Origin: Saccharothrix obliqua
GTDB lineage: Bacteria > Actinomycetota > Actinomycetes > Mycobacteriales > Pseudonocardiaceae
NCBI RefSeq assembly: GCF_019375475.1
Contig: NZ_JAHXGQ010000003.1
Location: 62,001 to 126,000, forward strand
Reading direction: 5' to 3'
DNA: 64,000 nucleotides
Part shown: positions 8,259-15,724 of the stretch, piece by piece
Layout: each line of letters opens with the position of its first letter
Numbering within the stretch: position 1 is the stretch's first letter
The notes under the pieces: generated by a model
Databases searched by the model: none
The model's input: only the letters and a program-made list of their open reading frames with translations
What the model was told of the DNA's origin: nothing
Program-made: the position numbers and the translations under genes

Positions 8259-8741
8259 CTAGTAGTCCACCCGGTCGGCCCGCGCCAGCCACGCCGCGAA
8301 CGGCGCGTCGTCCTCGCCCGTGGAGATCCGCTCCACCGGCAGGTCCCACTCCGCGCGGGGCTTGCCGAACAGGTCGTGGAACGCGCGGTCGTCGAAACCG
8401 GCCGCCGCGGCGTCGTCCCGGTCGGCGGCGTACACCACCCGGTCCACCCGGGCCCACAGCGCGGCCGACAAGCACAGCGGGCACGGCTCGCACGACGACA
8501 CCAGCACGCACCCGGTGAGGCGGAAGTCGTTCAGCGCGCGGCAGGCGGCGCGGATCGCGACGACCTCGGCGTGCGCGGTCGGGTCCAGGGACGGCGTGAC
8601 CTGGTTGGTGCCGGTGGCGATCACCTCGCCGTCCTTGACGACCACCGCGCCGAACGGCCCGCCGCCCTCGGCGACGTTGCCGGTCGCCAGGTCGATCGAC
8701 GCGCGCAGCCAGGAGTGGACGGAGGTGGTGGGCTCGGTCAT
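8259..8741 (-). CDS. guaD: Guanine deaminase (CDA-fold nucleobase deaminase)
   Basis: This 160-aa zinc deaminase carries the two motifs of the cytidine-deaminase fold: PTAHAEVVAI (His ligand and proton-shuttling Glu) and SSCEPCPLC (two Cys ligands). Length and sequence fit bacterial guanine deaminases, which turn guanine into xanthine. The context supports guanine over other substrates: its start overlaps the stop of the xanthine dehydrogenase large subunit by 4 bases, making it the last gene of a purine catabolic operon. It would feed xanthine to the enzyme encoded just upstream. Confidence 0.87.
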   Translation of the reverse strand: MTEPTTSVHSWLRASIDLATGNVAEGGGPFGAVVVKDGEVIATGTNQVTPSLDPTAHAEVVAIRAACRALNDFRLTGCVLVSSCEPCPLCLSAALWARVDRVVYAADRDDAAAAGFDDRAFHDLFGKPRAEWDLPVERISTGEDDAPFAAWLARADRVDY

Positions 8742-10972
8742 GCAGGGGCTCCTCGTGGTCGCTCGGTGGAGGTGATGTGCTCCGGGCGCACCGGCACGCG
8801 GTTCAGCGCCCGGCCGGTGGCGGCGCGGATGGCCGCCACGACGGCGGGTGTGGACGAGATCGTGGGCGGCTCGCCGACGCCGCGCAGGCCGTACGGCGCG
8901 TTGGGGTCGGCCAGTTCGAGCACGTCGATGCGCATCGGCGGCATGTCCAGCGCGGTCGGGATCAGGTAGTCGGTGAACGACGGGTTGCGCACCACGCCGC
9001 CGGTCGTCCGGATCTCCTCCATCACGGCGAGCCCGAGCCCCTGCGCGGTGCCGCCCTGGATCTGGCCGAGCACCGCCTGCGGGTTGAGCGCCCGGCCGAC
9101 GTCCTGGGCGCAGTCCAGCTCGACCACCTTCACCAGGCCCAGCTCCACGTCCACGTCGACCACGGCGCGGTGTGCCGCGAAACCGTACTGGACGTGGGCG
9201 TTGCCCTGACCCGTCACCGGGTCGATCGGCTCGGTGGGCCGGTGCCGCCACTCCGCGGTCTCGTCCACCACCTCGTCGCCCAGCAGCGCGGCGAGGTCGT
9301 CGACGTGGCGCCCGGCGGCCAGTTCGGCGAGCCGCGCCTTCACCGCGGCGCACGCGGCCCGCACCGCGCCACCCGTCACGTACGTCTGCCGGGACGCGGA
9401 TGTCGAGCCCGCGCTGCCGATGGACGTGTCCATGGGCAGCACGGTCACGCGCGTCACGCCCAGTTCGGTGCGCACGATCTGCTGCACGATCGTCACCAGC
9501 CCCTGGCCGACCTCGCACGCGGCGGTGTGCGCGAGCGCCACGGGTTCGCCGCCGACGACCTGGAGCCGCACCCTGGCCGTGGAGTAGTCGTCGTAGCCCT
9601 CGGAGAAGCCGATGTTCTTGATGCCCACCGCGTAGCCGACGCCCCGGACGACACCCTCGCCGTGCGTGGTGTTGGCGACGCCACCCGGCAGGTCCAGCAG
9701 GTCCGTGCCGGTCGGCGGCAACGGCTTGTCCCGCACCAGTTCCAGCAACCGGGCGACGGGCGCGGCCGAGTCGACCACCTGGCCGGTCGGCATCGCGGAA
9801 CCCTCGGACATGGCGTTGGCGATCCGCAGGTCCACGGGGTCCATCCCGAGCGCTTCGGCGAGTCTGTCCATTTGGGACTCATAGGCGAAAGCGGCCTGCA
9901 CCGCGCCGAAACCACGCATCGCACCGCACGGCGGGTTGTTCGTGTAGACGCCCCACGCGTCGATCGACACGTTGTCCACGACGTACGGGCCGACGCCGAG
10001 CGTCGCCGCGTTCGCCACCACCGCCGGTGTGCTCGACGCGTACGCACCGCCGTCCAGGTAGATCCTCGCCTTGACGTGCACCAGCTTCCCGTCGCGGTCC
10101 GCGCCGTGCTCGTAGTGCAGGACCGCCGGGTGCCGGTGCACGTGGCCGTAGAAGGACTCCTCGCGGTTGTAGACCATCTTGGTGGGCTTGCCGGTGCGCA
10201 GCGCGAGCAGGCAGGCGTGCACCTGCATCGACAGGTCCTCGCGCCCGCCGAACGCGCCGCCGACGCCGGACAGCGTCAACCGCACCAGGGCCGGCGGCAG
10301 CCCCAGCGCGGTCGCCACCTGCGCCTGGTCCACGTGCAGCCACTGGGTGGCCACGTACAGGTCGACGCCGCCGTCCTCGGCGGGCACCGCCAAACCCGAC
10401 TCGGGACCGAGGAAAGCCTGGTCCTGCATACCGACCTCGTACCGGCCGGTGACCACGACCGCGGCCCGCGCGTCCGGGTCGCCGCGCCGGATCGGCACGT
10501 GGCGCACCAGGTTCCCGCCGGGGTGCAGCGGCGTGTCGCCCAACGCCGACTCCATGTCCACGACCGGTGTCAGCACCTCGTACCCGACTTTGATCCGCTT
10601 CATCGCGCGCAACGCGGTCTCGGGGTGGTCCGCGGCGACCAGCGCGACCGGTTCCCCTTGGTAGCGCACGACGTCTTCGGCCAGCACCGGCTGGTCCGCG
10701 CGCTCCAGGCCGTAGATGTTGCGGCCCGGCACGTCCTCGTGCGTGAGGACCGCGTGCACGCCGGGCACGAGGAGCGCGTCGCTCAGGTCGATCGACACGA
10801 TCCGCGCGTGGGGGTGGGGGCTGCGCAGCGTCGCACCCCAGATCATGTCCTCGTGCCACAGGTCCGAGGCGTACGCGAACTCGCCGCGCACCTTCAGGAT
10901 CGCGTCGGGGCGGTGCGGGCTCGTGCCGACACCGCCGACCACCGACGTGAGTTCCGCCGGGTTGGGGCTCAT
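8738..10972 (-). CDS. Xanthine dehydrogenase, molybdopterin-binding subunit
   Basis: The 744-aa protein is the molybdenum-cofactor subunit of a three-gene xanthine dehydrogenase. It begins with the a/b hammerhead (AILKVRGEFAYASDLWHEDM). It has the cofactor loops SGVGGAFGGREDLSMQ and CGAMRGFGAVQAAF and, near the C-terminus, GLRGVGEPPTISSTP, which holds the catalytic glutamate. It oxidises hypoxanthine/xanthine to urate with the Fe-S and FAD subunits encoded immediately upstream. AGGAGGTG lies just before ATG 10972. The arrangement of separate FAD, Fe-S and Mo proteins matches the B. subtilis Puc type and not a fused enzyme. Confidence 0.93.
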   Translation of the reverse strand: MSPNPAELTSVVGGVGTSPHRPDAILKVRGEFAYASDLWHEDMIWGATLRSPHPHARIVSIDLSDALLVPGVHAVLTHEDVPGRNIYGLERADQPVLAEDVVRYQGEPVALVAADHPETALRAMKRIKVGYEVLTPVVDMESALGDTPLHPGGNLVRHVPIRRGDPDARAAVVVTGRYEVGMQDQAFLGPESGLAVPAEDGGVDLYVATQWLHVDQAQVATALGLPPALVRLTLSGVGGAFGGREDLSMQVHACLLALRTGKPTKMVYNREESFYGHVHRHPAVLHYEHGADRDGKLVHVKARIYLDGGAYASSTPAVVANAATLGVGPYVVDNVSIDAWGVYTNNPPCGAMRGFGAVQAAFAYESQMDRLAEALGMDPVDLRIANAMSEGSAMPTGQVVDSAAPVARLLELVRDKPLPPTGTDLLDLPGGVANTTHGEGVVRGVGYAVGIKNIGFSEGYDDYSTARVRLQVVGGEPVALAHTAACEVGQGLVTIVQQIVRTELGVTRVTVLPMDTSIGSAGSTSASRQTYVTGGAVRAACAAVKARLAELAAGRHVDDLAALLGDEVVDETAEWRHRPTEPIDPVTGQGNAHVQYGFAAHRAVVDVDVELGLVKVVELDCAQDVGRALNPQAVLGQIQGGTAQGLGLAVMEEIRTTGGVVRNPSFTDYLIPTALDMPPMRIDVLELADPNAPYGLRGVGEPPTISSTPAVVAAIRAATGRALNRVPVRPEHITSTERPRGAPA

Positions 10973-10986
10973 CGCACCTCCTGGTG

Positions 10987-11454
10987 TCACGACCGCGCCC
11001 GCCGCGCGGCCAGCCGCACCGCGTCCAGGATCTTCTCGTACCCCGTGCAGCGGCACAGGTTCCCGGCCAGCGCCTCGCGGATCTCCGGGTCGGAGGGGTC
11101 CGGCACGCGGGCGAGCAGGTCGTGCGCCGCCACCACCAGGCCGGGCGTGCAGAACCCGCACTGCACCGCGCCCGCCTCGATGAACGCCTCCTGCACCGGG
11201 TCCAGCGCGCCACCGTCGGCGAGCCCCTCCACGGTCCGCACCTCGCGGCCCTCCGCCTGCCCGGCCGCCACCAGGCACGCGCACACCGGCACGCCGTCCA
11301 GGTACACCGTGCAGGAACCGCACTCGCCCTGCTCGCAGGCGTTCTTGGCGCCGGGCAGGCCGAGCCGCTCGCGCAGCACGAACAGCAGGCTCTCGCCCTC
11401 CCACACGTCGTCCGCGCGCCGTGGCACGCCGTTCACCGTCACGTTCACGCGCAT
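10987..11454 (-). CDS. Xanthine dehydrogenase, [2Fe-2S] subunit
   Basis: This 155-aa subunit carries two [2Fe-2S] clusters. The N-terminal ferredoxin-like domain has CEQGECGSCTVYLDG plus a further Cys (VCAC). The C-terminal four-helix domain has CGFCTPG and CRCTGY. It passes electrons from the molybdenum centre to FAD. ATG 11454 opens the ferredoxin domain (MRVNVTVNGVPRR) and overlaps the end of the FAD-subunit gene by about 10 bases, which points to translational coupling. Its stop lies 14 bases before the molybdenum-subunit start. Confidence 0.94.
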   Translation of the reverse strand: MRVNVTVNGVPRRADDVWEGESLLFVLRERLGLPGAKNACEQGECGSCTVYLDGVPVCACLVAAGQAEGREVRTVEGLADGGALDPVQEAFIEAGAVQCGFCTPGLVVAAHDLLARVPDPSDPEIREALAGNLCRCTGYEKILDAVRLAARRARS

Positions 11455-12326
11455 GGCCGGCCCCGTCCGGTGTACCCCTGCCACGCCCAGTCCAGCGTGC
11501 GGCGGGCGAGCACGGACAACGCGTGCCTCCGGTACGCGGCCGTGCCCCGCACGTCGTCCACGGGGCTCGCGGCGGCGGCGACCAGCTCGCCGAACCGCCG
11601 CCGCGTGGAGTCAGGCAACGGTGTCGGCGACTCCCACTGGTCGCCGGCGCCCAGCTCGTCGGCCAGGAAGTCCTCGGCGGCGGTCGCGCGACGCGGTGTC
11701 GGCGCGGCGCTGCCCAGGGCGGCCCCGACCCGGCCCGTCGCCGGGTGCAGGGCGATCGCGAACGAGCACACCGCGATGACCATGGCGTTGCGGGTGCCGA
11801 CCTTGGCGAACTGCTGGGGCGCGCCGGTTTCCGGCACGTGCACGGCGGCGATCAGCTCGTCCGGCGCGAGCGCGTTCCGCTTCACGCCCAGGTAGAAGTC
11901 GGTGGCGGGGATCATCCGCGTGCCGCGCGTCGACACCGCCTCCACGACCGCGCCGGTGGCCAGCAGCACCGGGTGGGCGTCGCCGGCGGGCGAGGCCGCG
12001 CCGAGGTTGCCGCCGACCGTGCCGCGGTTGCGGATCTGGGGCGACCCGACCGAGCGGGACGCCGTCGCGAGCGCGGGCAGCCGACCACCCAGCTCGTCGA
12101 TCACCCGCCGGTACGGCACGCCCGCGCCGAGCCGCACCGCACCCGGCACCGCGGACCAGTCACGCAGCTCGGCGATCCCGGTGAGGTCCAGCAACGCGTC
12201 CGGGCGGCGGTGGTCGAAGTTCAGCTCCACCATCACGTCCGTGCCGCCCGCGATGGGCACGGCCCCGGGCCGTTCCGCCTTGAGCGCCAGCGCCTCGGCC
12301 AGGGTGGCGGGGCGGAGGAAGTCCAT
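11445..12326 (-). CDS. Xanthine dehydrogenase, FAD-binding subunit
   Basis: This 293-aa protein has the FAD-binding features of the CO dehydrogenase/xanthine dehydrogenase medium subunit: PIAGGTDVMVELN near residues 23-35, and TVGGNLGAASPAGDAHPVLL further on. It transfers electrons to NAD or another acceptor. ATG 12326 shares one base with the stop of the hydroxyisourate hydrolase gene (TGATG), so the two are tightly coupled. The C-terminal domain is the usual CO_deh_flav_C. Confidence 0.93.
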   Translation of the reverse strand: MDFLRPATLAEALALKAERPGAVPIAGGTDVMVELNFDHRRPDALLDLTGIAELRDWSAVPGAVRLGAGVPYRRVIDELGGRLPALATASRSVGSPQIRNRGTVGGNLGAASPAGDAHPVLLATGAVVEAVSTRGTRMIPATDFYLGVKRNALAPDELIAAVHVPETGAPQQFAKVGTRNAMVIAVCSFAIALHPATGRVGAALGSAAPTPRRATAAEDFLADELGAGDQWESPTPLPDSTRRRFGELVAAAASPVDDVRGTAAYRRHALSVLARRTLDWAWQGYTGRGRPCA

Positions 12327-12622
12327 CAGCTGCCCCGGTAGGTCGAGTAGGCGAACGGGGACAGCAGCAGCGGCACGTGGTGGTGCTCGTCCGGGTCGGT
12401 GACCAGGAACGAGAGCACCACCTCCGGGAAGAAGGACGACACCGCGCCGGTCTCGAACACCAGCCGGTACACCCCGGCCGTCGCGGACGGCCAGCCCGTG
12501 ATCCGGCCGTCGTCGTCGGTGCGGCCCTCGGCGACGGTCCGCCCGCCGTGCTCCAGGCGCACGGCCATGCCCGCCGCGGGCACGCCCACCCCGGCGTCGA
12601 GCACGTGGGTGCTGATCGTCAC
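12326..12622 (-). CDS. 5-hydroxyisourate hydrolase (transthyretin-like)
   Basis: The 98-aa protein belongs to the transthyretin-related HIUase family. It starts TISTHVLDAGVGVPAAGM, keeps the N-terminal His and the DGRITGW segment, and ends with the signature YSTYRGS (family YRGS). The enzyme hydrolyses 5-hydroxyisourate, the product of urate oxidase. GTG 12622 was chosen for GAGGGAGG a few bases upstream and because the family begins at this beta strand. It is the first gene of the leftward purine operon. Neither urate oxidase nor OHCU decarboxylase lies in the window, so later steps must be encoded elsewhere or be lost. Confidence 0.93.
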   Translation of the reverse strand: MTISTHVLDAGVGVPAAGMAVRLEHGGRTVAEGRTDDDGRITGWPSATAGVYRLVFETGAVSSFFPEVVLSFLVTDPDEHHHVPLLLSPFAYSTYRGS

Positions 12623-12747
12623 CGCGCCTCCCTCCGCGCGTGATCCAGTACACCGGTCGCGCGGGCCGGCCGGCAACGGTGGCGCCACCCGAAACCGGGG
12701 CTCCTCCACCGGGTCGTTTCGTGCTTTCCTACAAACACGGTCCAACG
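12623..12747. promoter_or_regulatory. Divergent promoter region, purine operon / pucR-like gene
   Basis: These 125 bases separate the divergent HIUase operon and the PucR-like regulator gene, so both promoters and the regulator's operator should lie here. There is no strong SD before ATG 12748. I could not identify a convincing operator palindrome by eye. Confidence 0.55.
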
Positions 12748-14244
12748 ATGGAGGCGCTGGTGCTGCTGGTGCGCGACCTGCTGCGGATGCCGGAGCTGCG
12801 GCTGCGGGCGGTGGTCGGCGAGGAGTGGTTCGAGCGGCGGGTGACCGGCGTCTACGGCACCGAGCTGCCGAACCCCGCGCGGTACCTGTCCGGCGGGGAA
12901 CTGGTGCTCTCCGGGCTGCTCTGGCTGCGCTCGGCCGACGCGTGCGAGGTCTTCGCGCGTGCGCTCGCGGAACGCGGCGCGGCGGCGCTCGCGGCCAGCG
13001 CCGCCGACGTGGGCGAGCTGCCGGAGGCGTTGCTCGCCGCCTGCCGCCGGCACCGCGTGCCGCTGCTGGAGGTGCCCGCCGACCTGTCGTTCGCGGCCAT
13101 CACCGGTCGGGTCGCGTTGGAGCTGGCCGCCGAGCGGGTCGGCGACGCGGGCGCGTTGCTCGGCCACCACCGCCGGCTGCTGACCGTCGTCGCGGACGGC
13201 GGCGGCGTGGAGGAGCTGATCACCGCGGGCGCGGCCGAGCTGCGTGCGCCGTGCCGGGTGCTGGCCACCACGGGCCACGTCGTCGCCGGGCCGCCGCTGC
13301 CGGACCCGGCCGGGCTGGTCCGCGAGTTCTTCCAGGCCGAGCGGCTGCCGAAGGTCGTGCGGCGCACCACGGTGCTGCCGATCGCCGAGCGCGGCGGGTC
13401 GCGCCTGGCCGCGTGGCTGCTCGTGGTCGACGGCGACCGCGTGCACGACGAGGTCGCGGCGGAGCTGGCCAGCCTGGTCGCCGTGGAGCGGGCGCGGGTG
13501 GTGCAGGGGCGCGGCATCGCCAACCGCGCCGCCGGGCCGCTGCTGCGCGAGGTGCTGTCCGGTACCGGCGACCTGGCCAACCGGGTGGCCGCCGTGGGCT
13601 GGGACCCGACCGAACCGCTGCGGGTGCTCGCCGCGTCCGCGTCCGACGGGCGGACCGGGCCGGTGGCGGCGTTGCTGGCGGAGGTGCTGGCCCCGATCGC
13701 ACCGCACGCGCTGGTCGGCGCGGTCGGCGCGGAGGTGTGGGCGGTCGCGCCGTCCGGCGCGGCGTGGGTGGAGGCCGTGCGGTCGGGCTTGCGGACCGCC
13801 GCACCCGGCCTCGGGTCCACGCGGGTGGCCGTGGGCGTCTCCTCACCCGCGCCGGCCGCCGGTCTGCGCGGCGCGGCGGCCGAGGCGACCCGCGCGCGGC
13901 GGCTGGGCGAGCGGCGGCCGGGTCGGACGTCGGTGGTGGCGGGGGAGGAGATCGCGTTCCACCAGCTGCTGCTGGCGGGCGTGCCGGAGGAGCTGCGCGC
14001 GTCGCTGCGGCGACGGGTGCTCGGGCCGGTCCTGGACTACGACGCCGAGCACGGCTCGGACCTGGTCGGCACCCTGCGCGTCTTCCTGGACCGCGGCGGC
14101 TCCTGGACACTCGCCGCCGCCGAGCTGCACGTGCACGTCAACACGCTGCGGTACCGGGTCGGGCGGGTCGCGGAGCTGCTGGGCGCGGACCTCTCCGACT
14201 TCGCCGTCCGGGTGGACCTGTACCTGGCGCTCCAGGCGGGCTGA
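12748..14244 (+). CDS. PucR-family transcriptional regulator of purine catabolism
   Basis: This 498-aa regulator has an N-terminal PucR domain (residues about 1-125, with GTELPNPARYLSGGELVLSG and the stretch up to PLLEVPADLSFAAITGRV), a central GGDEF-like/linker region and a C-terminal HTH_30 (AAAELHVHVNTLRYRVGRVAEL). PucR proteins sense purine breakdown products or nitrogen state. It is divergent from the xanthine dehydrogenase operon, its obvious target. ATG 12748 was chosen because the family begins MEALVLLVRDLL; the upstream in-frame ATG 12640 gives an out-of-family extension. A second PucR-type protein lies at 43300-44913. Confidence 0.9.
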   Translation: MEALVLLVRDLLRMPELRLRAVVGEEWFERRVTGVYGTELPNPARYLSGGELVLSGLLWLRSADACEVFARALAERGAAALAASAADVGELPEALLAACRRHRVPLLEVPADLSFAAITGRVALELAAERVGDAGALLGHHRRLLTVVADGGGVEELITAGAAELRAPCRVLATTGHVVAGPPLPDPAGLVREFFQAERLPKVVRRTTVLPIAERGGSRLAAWLLVVDGDRVHDEVAAELASLVAVERARVVQGRGIANRAAGPLLREVLSGTGDLANRVAAVGWDPTEPLRVLAASASDGRTGPVAALLAEVLAPIAPHALVGAVGAEVWAVAPSGAAWVEAVRSGLRTAAPGLGSTRVAVGVSSPAPAAGLRGAAAEATRARRLGERRPGRTSVVAGEEIAFHQLLLAGVPEELRASLRRRVLGPVLDYDAEHGSDLVGTLRVFLDRGGSWTLAAAELHVHVNTLRYRVGRVAELLGADLSDFAVRVDLYLALQAG

Positions 14245-14577
14245 TACTGGGAGCGCGGCCACCACTCCGCCGCGACCGGTGGCCCCGGGCCACCTCGCCG
14301 AACGTGTGGCACGCCGTGCGCCCGCCGGTCGGGGATGCGGCAGGCGCACGACGTGCCGCCGTCGCGGTGTACCGGCTTCGGGGCGGTTGGCCCGCAACGG
14401 TTCCACGACCCGAAGGCGCGGATCCCCGCGGTATCGCGGATCGCCCGGTGCCACACCGACCGGATGGTGGGCGTTGTCGTCTCGTTATCCCCCGGGCTCG
14501 CCGGGCGGGTGCTCCACGCGCTACTCCGGTGGTGGCCGCCGCGCAGATCGCGAACGGACAACAGCTAAGGAGTGGTC
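14245..14577. other. Intergenic region with a terminator-like hairpin
   Basis: These 333 bases hold no supported gene; a 77-codon open frame on the + strand has no family signal or SD. Just after the PucR stop, GGCCACC (14257-14263) can pair with GGTGGCC (14278-14284), and GGTGGCCC (14278-14285) with GGGCCACC (14287-14294), giving alternative hairpins. AAGGAG at 14567-14572 serves the next gene. Confidence 0.5.
14257..14294 (+). terminator. Possible terminator hairpins after the PucR gene
   Basis: GGCCACC, GGTGGCC and GGGCCACC occur in series within 38 bases, 13 bases downstream of the stop, so two mutually exclusive stems can form. There is no T tract. Confidence 0.35.
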
Positions 14578-15498
14578 ATGTCACGCATCCCCGCGGTGTT
14601 GGCCGCGGTCGTCGTGGGACTCTCGCTCACGACCGCCGCGCCCGCCACGGCCGAGGGCGCGCACCACCCGTTCCCCACCGAGTTCCCGCTGCCGGACGGC
14701 TTCCGGCCCGAGGGCATCGCCATCGGCACCGCGCCGACCGCCTACTTCGGCTCGCTGGCCGACGGCGACCTGTACCGCGTCGACCTGCGCACGGGCCGGG
14801 GCGAGGTGTTCAGCCAGGGCCCCGGCACGTCGTCGGTCGGCCTCAAGATCGACCACCGGGGCCGGTTGTTCGTGGCCGGCGGCGGCGCGGGGGACGCACG
14901 GGTCGTCGACTCCCGGAATGGAGCGATCCTCAAGTCCTACAAATTCCCCGGCACCGGGGCGTTCGTCAACGACGTCGTCGTCGCGGATGACGGCGCGTAC
15001 TTCAGCGACTCCAGCAAGGCGGTGCTCTACAAGATCGCTTTCGGGCGGCACGGCGAGTTGCCCGACGCCGCCACCGCGATACCGCTGACCGGTGATTTCG
15101 TGCTCACCCCCGGCTTCAACGGCAACGGTGTCGCACGCACACCCGACGGGAAAGCGCTGTTGCTCGTGCAGAGCAGCACGGGTCAGTTGCACCGGGTGGT
15201 CGACGGCGTGACCAAGGTCGTGGACCTCGGTGGGGAGAAGCTCACCGCCGGTGACGGCCTGCTGCTGCGCGGACGCACGTTGTACGTCGCGCAGAACGCC
15301 CTCAACACGGTGGCCGTCTTCACCCTCGACAGGGCCGGTACCAGCGGAAAACTCGTGAGCAAGATCACCGACCCGCGGTTCGACGTGCCGACCACGGTCG
15401 CCGCGTACGGTGACCGGCTGTACTTGCCGAACGCCCGGTTCGGCACGACGCCCACGCCGACGACGCCGTACAAAGCCGTCGCTGTGCCCAACAGGTGA
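14578..15498 (+). CDS. Secreted SMP-30/NHL-type beta-propeller protein
   Basis: This 306-aa protein begins with a Sec signal peptide (SRIPAVLAAVVVGLSLTTAA, cleavage near APATA-EG). The mature part reads as a six-bladed propeller of the SMP-30/NHL kind: repeated blades such as GFRPEGIAIGTAPTAYFGS, GLKIDHRGRLFVAGG, GVARTPDGKALLLV and TTVAAYGDRLYLPNARFG. Such proteins may be extracellular lactonases or simply binding propellers; the substrate is not evident. ATG 14578 has AAGGAG five bases upstream. A strong perfect-stem terminator (15503-15543) follows the stop, so it is transcribed alone. Confidence 0.83.
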   Translation: MSRIPAVLAAVVVGLSLTTAAPATAEGAHHPFPTEFPLPDGFRPEGIAIGTAPTAYFGSLADGDLYRVDLRTGRGEVFSQGPGTSSVGLKIDHRGRLFVAGGGAGDARVVDSRNGAILKSYKFPGTGAFVNDVVVADDGAYFSDSSKAVLYKIAFGRHGELPDAATAIPLTGDFVLTPGFNGNGVARTPDGKALLLVQSSTGQLHRVVDGVTKVVDLGGEKLTAGDGLLLRGRTLYVAQNALNTVAVFTLDRAGTSGKLVSKITDPRFDVPTTVAAYGDRLYLPNARFGTTPTPTTPYKAVAVPNR

Positions 15499-15502
15499 AA
15501 CC

Positions 15503-15543
15503 ACAGGGGGCCGATGGGCGCAAAGTTCACATCGGCCCCCTGT
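15503..15543 (+). terminator. Strong terminator hairpin
   Basis: ACAGGGGGCCGATG (15503-15516) and CATCGGCCCCCTGT (15530-15543) are perfect 14-bp arms around a 13-base loop, starting 5 bases after the propeller gene stop. This insulates the downstream conservon. Confidence 0.85.
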
Positions 15544-15616
15544 TCCCGCCATCACTCGGCTGGGTAACCTCAGTCGCGTCGCGCCAGTGATCGCTGTCTC
15601 TTCGTAATGATGATCT

Positions 15617-15622
15617 TATAGT
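15617..15622 (+). promoter_or_regulatory. Possible -10 element upstream of the conservon
   Basis: TATAGT at 15617-15622 lies in the most AT-rich stretch before the conservon kinase, about 100 bases from its start. The expected -35 position reads CTGTCT, a weak match to TTGACA. Confidence 0.3.
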
Positions 15623-15724
15623 GTTACCGTTCCGTGGCCGATCGGGTGACGAGGAGGCGGCGCTCCTAGTGCTGCGTCGGACCAGCCAGACCAAGCGGAC
15701 GAGTTCACGAGGCTGCGGAGCACT

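Noticed and set aside
6160..8511. A long − strand extension of the NB-ARC frame
   Set aside because: The stretch is antisense to the histidine kinase and has no family signal; ATG 6159 with an SD is a clear start.
8777..11779. A 1,000-codon + strand frame over the xanthine dehydrogenase genes
   Set aside because: It is the antisense of genes with clear Mo, Fe-S and FAD motifs.
14335..14568. A 77-codon frame in the intergenic region after the PucR gene
   Set aside because: No SD, no family match and arginine-rich composition; it looks like chance.
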